From Ctena decussata (Eukaryota; Mollusca; Bivalvia; Lucinida; Lucinidae): 64,000 nucleotides of DNA. The notes below the pieces were generated by a model, which saw only the letters and a list, made by a program, of their open reading frames with translations, had not been told where the DNA came from and did not search any database. The stretch spans positions 24,655,222 through 24,719,221 of the forward strand of contig OZ022514.1 in assembly GCA_963989385.1 (NCBI GenBank), given 5' to 3'. Each line of letters begins with the position of its first letter. The first letter of the stretch is position 1. Positions 1 to 11,000 of this stretch are shown one piece after another. The translations under genes and the position numbers were made by a program.

Positions 1-77
1 CGATTCAGACTATATATAAAGATGTAGAATACAAAAAACAGGATCATATTTGTTTTACTGCATTTGAGTATAGCTAC

Positions 78-3000
78 TATAATACGATTGTTATGTTAGT
101 TCCTTTTTCCTTTTTCCTTATTCCTTTTTCCTTATTCCTTTTTCCTTTTTCCTTTTCCTTATTCCTTTTTCCTTTTTCCTTATTCGATTTTCAGGCTCAT
201 AGAACTTTGCGAAACTGTGCCAAAATAGATTCGCATATAGCACATTCATGATCATTTTTACTTCTAAGAATAATGGTATAGATTTCCAAAGCTCAAAGCT
301 ACAAACTGCGAATAAGGAAAAAGGAAATGAACGAACAATTCCTTTTACCTTATTCGATTTTTAGTCTCAAAGAACTTTGCGGATCTGTGCAATAGAAGAT
401 TCGCATATAGCACAGTCATGATCATTTTTACTTCTAAGAATAATGGTATAGATTTCTAAAGCTCAACGCTACAAACTGCGAATAAGGAAAAAGGAAATGA
501 ACGAAAAATTCCTTTTTCCTTATTCGATTTTCAGTCTTATAGAACTTTGCGGATCTGTGCAATAGAAGATTCGCATATAGCACATTCATGATCATTTTTA
601 CTTCTAAGAATAATGGTATAGATTTCCAAAGCTCAACGGTACAAACTGCGAATAAGGAAAAAGGAAATGAACGAACAATTCCTTTTTCCTTATTCGATTT
701 TCAAACTCATAAAATTTGCAGATCTTTGCAATAGAAGATTCGCATATAGCACTTTCATGATCATTTTTACTTCTATGAATAATTGTACAGACTTCAAAAG
801 CCCAACGGTACAAACTGCGAATAAGGAAAAAGGAAAGGAACGAAAAATTCCTTTTTCCTTATTCGATTTTCAGTCTTATAGAACTTTGCGGATCTGTGCA
901 ATAGAAGATTCGCATATAGCACATTCATGATCATTTTTACTTCTAAGAATAATGGTATAGATTTCCAAAGCTCAACGGTACAAACTGCGAATAAGGAAAA
1001 AGGAAAAGAACGAACAATTCCTTTTTCCTTATTCGATTTTCAAACTCATAGAACTTTGCAGATCTTTGCAATAGAAGATTCGCATATAGCACTTTCATGA
1101 TCATTTTTACTTCTATGAATAATTGTACAGACTTCCAAAGCTCAACGGTACAAACTGAGAATAAGGAAAAAGGAATTGAACGAACAATTCCTTGTTCCTT
1201 ATTCGATTTTGAGACTCAAAGAACTTTGCGGATCTGTGCAATAGAAGATTTGCATATAGCACATTCGTGGTCATTTTTACTTCTAAGAATAATGGTATAG
1301 ATTTCCAAAGCTCAACGGTTCAAACTGCGAATAAGGAAAAAGGAAATGAATGAAAAATTTCTTTTTCCTTATTCGATTTTCAGACTCATAGAACTTTGCG
1401 GACCTGTGCAATAGAAGATTCGCATATAGCACATTCATGATCATTTTTACTTCTAAGAATAATGGTATAGATTTCCAAAGCTCAACGCTACAAACTGCGA
1501 ATAAGGAAAAAGGAAATGAACGAATAATTCCTTTTTCCTTATTCGATTTTGAGACGCATAGAACTTTGCGGATCGGTGCAATAGAAGATTCGCATATAGC
1601 ACATTCATGAGAATTTTTACTTCTATGAATAATGGTATAGATTTCCAAAGCCCAACGCTACAAACTGCGAATAAGATAAAAGGAAATGAACGAACAATTC
1701 CTTTTTCCTTATTCGATTTTCAGTCTCATAGAACTTTGCGGATCTGTGCGATAGAAGATTCGCATATAGCACATTCATGATCATTTTTACTTCTAAGAAT
1801 AATGGTATAGATTTCCAAAGCTCAACGGTACAAACTGCGAATAAGGAAAAAGGAAATGAACGAAAAATTCCTTTTTCCTTATTCGATTTTCAGTCTTATA
1901 GAACTTTGCGGATCTGTGCAATAGAAGATTCGCATATAGCACATTCATGATCATTTTTACTTCTAAGAATAATGGCATAGATTTCCAAAGCTCAACGCTG
2001 CAAACTGCGAATCTGGAAAAAGGAAATGAACGAACAATTCCTTTTTCCTTATTCCAAACTCATAGAACTTTGCAGATCTTTGCAATAGAAGGTCCGCAAA
2101 GTTCTATGAGTCTGAAAATCGAATAAGGAAAAAGGAATTTTTCGTTCATTTCCTTTTTCCTTATTCGCAGTTTGAACCGTTGATCTTTGGAAATCTATAC
2201 CATTATTCTTAGAAGTAAAAATGACCATGAATGTGCTATATGCAAATCTTCTATTGCACAGATCCGCAAAGTTCTATGAGTCTCAAAATCGAATAAGGAA
2301 AAAAAGAATTGTTCGTTCATTTCCTTTTTCCTTACTGCAGTTTGTACCGTTGAGCTTTGGAAGTCTGTACAATTATACTAAGAAGTAAAAATGGTCATGA
2401 ATGTGCTATATGCAAAGCTTCTATTGCAAAGATCTGCAAAGTTCTATGAGTTTGAAAATCGAATAAGGAAAAAGGAATTGTTCGTTCATTTCCTTTTTCC
2501 TTATTCGCAGTTTGTACCGTTGAGCTTTGGAAATCTATGCTTTTATTCTTACAAGTAAAAAGATCATGAATGTGCTATATGCTTATCTTCTATTGCACAG
2601 ATCCGCAAAGTTCTATGAGTCTGAAAATCGATAAGGAAAAAGGAATTGTTCGTTCATTTCCTTTTTCGCAGTTTGTAGCCTTGAGCTTTAGATATCTATA
2701 CCATTATTCTTAGAAGTAAAAATGATCATGAATGTGCAATCTGCGAAGCCTCTATTGCACAGATCTGCATAGTTCTATAAGACTGAAAATCGAATAAGGA
2801 AGAAGGAATTTTTCGTTCATTTCCTTTTTCCTTATTCGCAGTTTGTAGCTTTGAGCTTTGGAAATCTATACCATTATTCTTAGAAGTAAGAATGATCATG
2901 AATTTGCTATATGCAAACTTCTATTGCACAGATCCGCAAAGTTCTATGAGTCTCAAAATCGAATAAGGAAAAAGGAATTGTTCGTTCATTTCCTTTTTCC

Positions 3001-3412
3001 TTATTCGCAGTTTGTACCGTTGAGCTTTGGAAGTCTATACAATTATTCTTAGAAGTAAAAATGATCATGAATGTGCTATATGCGAATCTTCTATTGCACA
3101 GGTCTGCAAAGTTCTATGAGTTTGAAAATCGAATAAGGAAAAAGGAATTTTTCGTTCATTTCCTTTTTCCTTATTCGCAGTTTGAACCGCTGAGCTTTGG
3201 AAATCTATACCATCATTATTAGAAGTAAAAATGATCATGAATGTGCTATATGCGAATCTTCTTTGGCACAGTTTCGCAAAGTTCTATGAGCCTGAAAATC
3301 GAATAAGAAAAAAGGAAAAAGGAAAAAGGAATAAGGAAAAAGGAATAAGGAAAAAGGAAAAAAGGAATAAGGAAAAAGGAAAAAGGAACTAACTTAACAA
3401 TCGTTACTATAA
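78..3412. mobile_element. Foldback element: inverted arms built of 170-bp tandem repeats
   Basis: The left arm (about 78-2090) holds about 12 direct copies of a 170-bp unit; each carries TTATTCGATTTTCAG, then CTTTGCGGATCTGTGCAA and ATAATGGTATAGATTTCCAA. The right arm (about 2091-3412) holds 8 copies in reverse orientation, meeting the left arm with almost no spacer at 2090/2091. Both outer ends run into CCTTTTT-type simple sequence (101-183 and 3307-3390), then a shared ACGATTGTTA.GTTAGTTCC edge. Inverted arms made of tandem repeats are the architecture of foldback (FB/Galileo-like) DNA elements. No transposase is present and I could not identify a target duplication. Short ORFs inside are by-products of the repeat. 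Confidence 0.8.
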
Positions 3413-4181
3413 TTTGTAAAAAAAAAAGTTTCGAAATGCTTTTCATAGCAAATAATACAAATTATATATGTTACACATGAAACGAAATAAAAAAATAAAA
3501 TGAAATAATATTTCAACTTTAAATCATTTCGTCGTTCAAATATGTTTTTGAAAATAGTGCTTTTAAACTCTGCATTTTTCCCTTGTCTTAAAAGCTAATT
3601 CAGTACTTAAACAAAATGAAGTTTTATACACGTAATTGGATATAGTGTGTAAATGAAGTATTTTGACAGTATCTGTAAATATGTTAAGTTGGATTGGCAC
3701 TAATGTAATGACGGAAGAATCAAAATTGAAAAAAAAACCAATGTACTATTTGCACTTACTGACAGGCGGAGAAACGAACGGCATTCAAATTTATGTTCAA
3801 ACAATAACCAAACGTCATGGTTTGAAGAGTAATTACAACGTTAACTACTTAGATATCAAAAGAAGGTATTCAGTAATATGCATATGGTAGATATTAGCAG
3901 AGTTGTGGGATCACTGTTTCCTCCATTAGGTGGTTAAAACCATTGTGATCAGCGTCATTTTGCAAGTTCGTACGTCTCTCCAGAGAATAAAACTCGTCTA
4001 CATGTTGACTATCTTAATTTTGTAACAGTGTATTCATTAGATATTTACGTATATGAGAAGTAGAAAACGTACATAGCAAAATGAAAATAAAATTACCCAG
4101 GAAAGGCCACAGTTATAAAACACAGCCCACCCAAGACACCAAAAGAAGATAAGAAACATGCATACGACAAAACGGAACAGC
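3413..4181. other. No recognised feature
   Basis: AT-rich sequence between the foldback and a tandem duplication. Only short ORFs (75 codons or fewer) without recognisable motifs were seen. Confidence 0.5.
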
Positions 4182-4411
4182 ACAACTTTGGTAACAGACA
4201 CTCCATTCCAACACAGAGTAACTGTACATAAGTAAGCACAAAAAACAATACAAAATACATTCAAACATTTAATACATCTAATTTTACCTATTTTCTACAA
4301 CTTTGGTAACAGACACTCCATTCCAACACAGAGTAACTGTACCTAAGTAAGCACAAAAAACAATACAAAATACATTCAAACATTTAATACATCTAATTTT
4401 ACCTATTTTCT
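4182..4411. repeat. 115-bp tandem duplication
   Basis: Two nearly identical 115-bp copies, 4182-4296 and 4297-4411, each starting ACAACTTTGGTAACAGACA and ending CCTATTTTCT. One visible difference (ACATAAG against ACCTAAG) implies a recent duplication. Confidence 0.9.
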
Positions 4412-7229
4412 ATTTTAAACCACAAAACAATATAGAAAGAAAATAGGACAGCTATAAAGGCGCCAACAAGGCAAGAAAACCAACCAATGGGACTCGCATG
4501 TAGAAGTTTTCATATTTGTATAGACAGATGTACATAATCTACCAGGGCCTTTAACTAGTTTTATTCGCGCAACCTCGCACTTCCTTTTGATGCAGCAACA
4601 ACGCTTATGCGTTGCGTCATAAAGAAAAATGAAGTTTCAAACGGCTCAGTCAACAGTCATCATATAAATATCACGTATATATCATGACAGAAGAAATAAA
4701 AGCACCAGCACAGCATTCAGTATCCGAATAAATAAGTAAAATGAAAGATTCTTACTAACAGTCTAGTATAATTACTCAACCGTTAACGTAAAAATCTTGC
4801 CTAGCGTAGACTTAACTGCTTGAAACTTTTTGAATCAGTGTGTGCTGCACTGGCTATACCAGGTGAATACTCATTAAAACTTATTTTCTGAGAAATCTAA
4901 CATATGCCGAAAAACTTCGATATATGAAGAATAGATAGCCATAGATGCTACAGCCATTGATTATATTTAAAAGTAGTGAGTGCACATGCCACCATGAAAA
5001 TAAACAAATACAAAAACGAGATTGTTAGAGTATTTAACTTTCATCTGTTTGGCATGTCACATACCTGAATAGACGTTATACTGCGTTACATAATTGTAGT
5101 TTGAACCCTGTTTCATTCAGTACCAAACGATAATATTTGTTTGTGAAAAAGCTGCTGTGAAGGCCTCAATGTCTGCATGCCTCAAGCATTCAGTCTTTAC
5201 AATTAACTTATCGTGTGTATTTAAACTGTATACTTTTATCATTATTGAGCATAAAATCGCAACAATAAAGCACGAAAGTTTTTATAGCTAAAATATTATG
5301 ATACTTCATTTCATCTCAACTTAAATCTAAAACAAAGTCTCAAAATTGATCTTGAATAGCGTATTCGACCGTTAATTACGTATCCATTTAAAGAAACTTG
5401 TAGTGTTTCAATTAAGTACCAAGGTTTACTGGCTGAAATGTTGTCAACGTTACCGGTCTGTAGCGCTCTCATCAGTTATAAGGCAAAATATTAAAAATAT
5501 TCTTGTTGTGACGAGTAAACGAAAGAAGAAAAATACCGTAACTTCTACGATGTCCCATCATCAGTCAATTCAGGAGTTTTGTCAGTGTTTATGGTAACGG
5601 GACGGGTAATTCACAACATTTGCCACATTATTCCTACATGGTATTATCTACACCCAAAATGTTACAAAATGGTACATTTTACTTTCAGTCGGACGGCGAG
5701 TAGTTTACCGGAGGCTGGGGACTGTGAAAGTACATTATCTCAACGTGTAGCATTGCGGCTGAGAAAATTTTGATTAGCAGTAACATTAACTAATAAGAAG
5801 TTTATGTTTCCAATGTTGTACTACCAAGCGCATGATGTATCACCGGCTTTAGGGACTTAAGAAATTGATCAAAAAGGTCAATGCTATAAAATATCGTGAT
5901 TTATTGATATAATTTGGCTGTTTCTTGAATTTAACTGAAACTATCACTTGAACATTGTCGTTTTTATTGGTAACGAAAAATACCTCCATGCAAGTCTCAT
6001 AAACAATGCGTACTTAGTAAGCAGATGCTTATTTTCGATTTGGCAAATACTTTTCTGTGCCTCATGTCATTTGATTCAAGTGTGTATTTTATTTTTTTCA
6101 TTTTTCTGTAGTCTTTCAATTTCTATGCTCTATGAACCGATTTTTTTTTCAATAATCAATGTAACAGTAGGTTTAGTAGTGTAAATTACTAGTATTTTCC
6201 TAATTTCATATTCATTTATTTAAAAAAACGATGATGTTTGATTGTCACTTGACTGACACCACTATAAATAACAATGGTCAGAGCATCAGTAGTTTTATTT
6301 CCCTTGAGATAATATCTTCTCTATCTCTCAATTTATCTATTTGTTTCTTTTTCATTGCTTTGACTAAAAGTCACGTATGTTAGTGTCATGAGAAGCGTAG
6401 CAACAAAATTGAACCGTTGTATAATCATGTCAGCAAAAGTGTTGAGCGTTGCTACAAGAAGAAAGAAATAGCGAAAAAGACTGTTTGTTTAGTATTTGTC
6501 AAGTCTTTCAACACATAACAACCCTCTTTTCTGTTTCACGTATAAAACGCAGCTTGCGAGGGCCTTAAACTTCTTGGTGAAAATAGCGACAAGCTTCTGT
6601 CAACAATATTTCTTAAAAAAATGTTTGAATACCGTATTTATGACAGTTTCGTGGGAGTTGGTCAAGGTTGCTGATTAGCTGTGATGTAATGGAATACATT
6701 TTGTTTAAATGTTTTCTACGTTAATTCAAATAGTAACATAGGCGAATGACAAGGAATCAAGCAGGCTGTAATTCTTCTAATATTTAAAGATGATTTTAAA
6801 GGAAGATAAACTAGCAAAAGAAAACAAAACGATTCTGCCTTCAATTTATCTACATTTTGGAACTATTCTCATATGTAACGTCTATAACCGAATGTTACGG
6901 GCTTAAGCCAAAATAAATAGAAAGCTAATAAGTATCAGTCGCTAGCAGTATAACAGGCTTCTTCTAAAACTTATGTTGTTTGCTTGAAACTCCGCTTCAA
7001 ATGACATAGAAATAAGGAGAAAGGCAGTCGATCATTTTTTAGCATTTCTTTGGTACCCAGTTATCTCCCCTTATTTTACATCCTGGATCCACTTTTCAGG
7101 ACCACATCATAGCCTAAGTTAAAGTTAGGATGATAAACTTTCATAATATACCAAAATTCATCCTTTCGAATCGCCGGGGCATTAAACTCGAAAAATAGGC
7201 CCTTTTTGAATTTCAGCGTCCTGACTAAT
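4412..7229. other. No gene recognised upstream of the transporter
   Basis: About 2.8 kb of AT-rich sequence with no ORF that resembles a known protein and no clear repeat. It should hold any upstream promoter and 5' UTR exons of the SLCO gene, but no core promoter element could be assigned with confidence. Confidence 0.4.
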
Positions 7230-7823
7230 TACATTGAAAATCATAATCGGACGTGTTTCCCAGTGGGAGTCGAGCCCACGACTCCTGCATGAAAGACGAA
7301 CACTAGTCCAGGCACTCCGCTGCGCGCACGGACAGATGAACGCTTGTATCAACACAAAATTATACAAATTTATGCACAAAACCACGTACACTCGTATCCG
7401 TTTTTGGCTAACATGGAAAAGCAAAATGCCTACCCGTTTTCCCCAAAACGATAATAAGACAGACTGGTGAACACATGCATGCGGTTCTAGCATCTATTAT
7501 CCATCGATATTTTACGGACAGATACCCTTTCTGTTTCAGTTATGAACCTGACTATTATAGTTGGAGAAGGGGCAAATTCCACTATGTAGCGTGTTTTCCT
7601 GCAATCATGTTACCAGGGGGAAAATCCACTATAGAGGGAAAAACGGCTATGCAAAAACACGTATAGTAGATTTTCCCCGGGGAAAATTGGCTATATAGTC
7701 ATATTTCCGGGGGGAAATTCTACTATATAGCCATTTTTCCGGTGGGAAATTCTACTATGGAAAAATCATAGTCATTTTTCCGGGGGGAAAATCTACTAGG
7801 GGGGAAAAGCTACTCTCTGACAG
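7230..7823 (+). repeat. GGGGAAA-module repeat, copy 1 (SINE-like, tRNA-like end)
   Basis: This block of about 590 bp matches 11455-12030 in inverted orientation. Its left end, read on the - strand, has tRNA-like boxes (GCGCAGCGGAGTGCC and GGGCTCGACTCCC). Its right part (7610-7810) is a run of partly palindromic modules alternating TTTCCGGGGGGAAA with CTACTATATAGCC. It ends with CTCTCTGACAG at 7823, directly before the transporter start codon. A tRNA-derived non-autonomous element is likely, but the family is not one I recognise. Confidence 0.7.
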
Positions 7824-8002
7824 ATGCCATTCACTATGGAAAACAACGTAAACGGACACAGTCAGAACACAAATAATGTAAAGGGACAGCATGAAAAAGG
7901 AAATGGAGTTGTCCAATCAAAGACGAGCTTACCTGATGACGACATCGATGAAAGATGGGAAAAACAGCACCTGAGATATGGATGGGGAAACTTGAAGCCA
8001 CA
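7824..8002 (+). CDS. SLCO: SLCO exon 1: cytosolic N-terminus
   Basis: Residues 1-60, hydrophilic and rich in Asn, Gln and charged residues, ending in RYGWGNLKPQ, the conserved lead-in to segment 1. Donor GTATGT at 8003; the last codon is split 2+1. The first ATG (7824) abuts the upstream repeat and has C at -3; the ATG at 7836 has A at -3 and G at +4 and is the likelier start. An upstream non-coding exon may exist. Confidence 0.85.
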
Positions 8003-11000
8003 GTATGTACCTTTACTTATCGGTTGAGTTATTTATATGGATAATAATGGTAAAAGTTTCCCATAGCATAATGACGGTAGAGACAGTGGGGGTTAGATGC
8101 CCACTGTATCTTGGGCACAGCATATGAAAGGTGAAGCCCATCTCTCTATTTTGCTGCCTTATCCTTCCTTAATTCGAACCAGTACCGCAGCCCCGGATCC
8201 AGGGGGTGGGCTTTGGGGCTTAAGCCCCGCCACCTGGGGCTCTGTGTCCAATATGATTTAGAAATGTAGGTAAGAAGGAGCACCTGATGATAATACGAGA
8301 TGATATTCCACAAGGTTAGTTTATAATATATGTTGTAACATCTCATTGGAATCGCCTCGGCGAGGCGATTCCAATGAGATGCCATAACATATATTAAAAT
8401 TAAGCATGATACATGTATTATCTTGATTTTTTCATGGAATTCTGTATTTGATCTGGAACCCTGATTATGGCATATTTCTTTGGACCTTAAGCCCCACCAG
8501 TTGTCCAGAGACAGCCCCGCCAGGTACATGTAGTTGTGGTCTACTCTCTTGTTGAGGCACTCCAGCAAGTGGTTTTTCGAAGTTTATACTTAAAGGATAA
8601 AGAAACAGCAAATTCCACTTACATAGTTCAGTTTACTACCACTTCTCGTAGTCAGATTTGTCCAGTACAGTTTTTGAAATTCATTGGCATGCTCTCAAGC
8701 TTGGAAAGTAATCTCTTGCAATGTATTTTTTTCAATTGCATAATGGCGGCCTAAAGATAACCATTATTGCTATAGGGGTGGCATGTTTCAAGCACATTCT
8801 TGAAAATTACCTTTTCATATAAAATTAACATGAAATCAGTTCAGAAGAATTTATGCTTATATCTTATAGCAGTTATTTTCATAAGTAATACCTTTTTGGG
8901 AAACAAAAAGATGCATAAGTGTAGCTGACACTGCAAGCAACCCTTTGCTGAAATGATCATATTCCAAAACAGATCAGGTGATTAGTGATGACATCATTTC
9001 TGTTGTGATGTCATAATGGGTGGTTCCCAGCTTAATTAAAATTAAAATGAACCTCATCAAAGGCTGGAAACCAGAAGGAATATTTTTACTATTGGAAAAC
9101 CCACCTCCAAACAAAAAATGATAAAAATAGACAAAAGAGGTCATGCAATATGCTGCAAGTCAGTATTTAGCTACGAGAAATGGTTTTGGGTATGTTAAAC
9201 CTAAAATTTTGATATTTAAGCATCTTTAAAGAAAAAAGTTCCACTAAAAACCACTTGCTGGAGTGCCTCAACAAGAGAGTAGATCCGGGCATGGGTACAT
9301 GTACCCATAGGTGCAAGAATCCAATTTTAAGTTTTGCGTATCCCCTGTATTTTAATTACAAGTATCGTTTGCGTTTTACTTCTTAGAATTTCCCGATTTT
9401 TTTCATTGTTCAGTTCGGTTCTTCAAAACATAAATTTCCGTGACTTGAAGATTCACATTATGGTTGAAAATCATATTTTTATAATACTATAATTGAAAAA
9501 ATAATATAATCATTTCACACTAAAAATAGAAAATCCTGACCAATACAATTTTTTTTCTTAGTAGCATATTATTATTCAGTTTAGTCTTTAAGACATTATA
9601 TGATACTAGTCCCTAATCGACATTTAGAAATATATACTATGCAAAAACTATATATTTGGCAATCTTTTTTTATGTTTTGTAATTTTTCTCATTACTCAAG
9701 TGCAACATTGAGCGAAATTACATTGCAAGGAAGGGAACAGTATTTGGGGCTTAAGATACTATGGAATTACAAGAGCCATCTTTGAATGTGATATTCGGGA
9801 AAAGCGATAAACGCTCAGCAGCCGGGAAGAATTTACTTTCAGAACTGTTTTCGATAGCATATTGGTAGATACGAACCAATCTTGTACTCGAAAGGGCTTC
9901 AAGAAATACTAATCAGAAACAATGTTTTTAGACGATAACACATAAACAAGGTAAACGGTAAAAAAGTAAAAGTTTCCCATTGTGTAAAAACAAGGGGAAA
10001 CATCAAATTTTCAAACTTTGTAAACCCCATACTCGTAGCATATTCAAATGTTTTAAAGTGTTATCTTTTATCTTAACAGCCAAACAGCCGCATCATTATG
10101 ATTTTGGATTTGGCACATGATCAAAAATGTCCTTTACATACAATGGTCTTAAAAACTGACATCACGATAGTACAAACGCTGCAATTGATCATTGTTGAAT
10201 TTTTACTTGACAATCCATCTCGGACGATCGGCGCTTGAATCGTTTTGCAATAAAAGCCTATTATGGGAGATCTGGCAGCACAAAACGATTGCTATATATA
10301 TTTTGTCTTTATAGAATGACATTTGATGTCAACATATACTACTCCCTTTTGATCTATGGCGTAATATATATCTGTATTACATTTTTTTACTGGGGGAAGA
10401 TTATGCACACAAAAACTAACTTATGTGATGGTAAAAGGCAGACACAGGTTGTTGTGAGTTTTAAGATAGTGCCTCCATTATCTGATTAAATTCAATAAAA
10501 TTTTCATTAACCCATTGAAACTTTAAGGTATATAAAATTCACATAATTAACATATATGAGCCGCGACACGACAAAACCAACAATGTGGTTGTGCGCCCAG
10601 CGCAGACTCAGATCAGCCTGGGCATCCGCCCGGTCTGATCAGAATCTTCGCTGTCCGCATGGGGGTAGCTTAGATACTTAGCTACCCTTTGAGCCTTTAT
10701 CGAAGAGTCTTATCAGACTGGGCAGATGCCCAGGCTGATTTGAGTCTGCGCTGGGCGCACAACCACATTGTTGGTTTTCTCGTGTCGCGGCTCATATGCC
10801 ATTGCCAAGCCAATTTTATGCAGTAGCTACCTGCGTAACAACCAGTAGCGTGACCCGAGACAAAATACATTACGCTCCATTATATGTCGTTTCCAAGAGC
10901 AAATTATGAAGTTCCTTGACAAACCCATTCACTGATGGCAGTATTAAGATGAAACATATCAAGCATATACAGTACACGTCGACACAACATCTCTTAATAC

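Noticed and set aside
1283..1648. 121-codon ORF on the - strand and similar ones across 600-3052
   Set aside because: They are readings of the 170-bp foldback unit, appear on both strands and carry no domain.
7610..7810. CRISPR-like spacing of palindromic modules, also at 15214-15562
   Set aside because: Eukaryotic context, no unique spacers of constant length, and units diverge as in transposon or minisatellite repeats.
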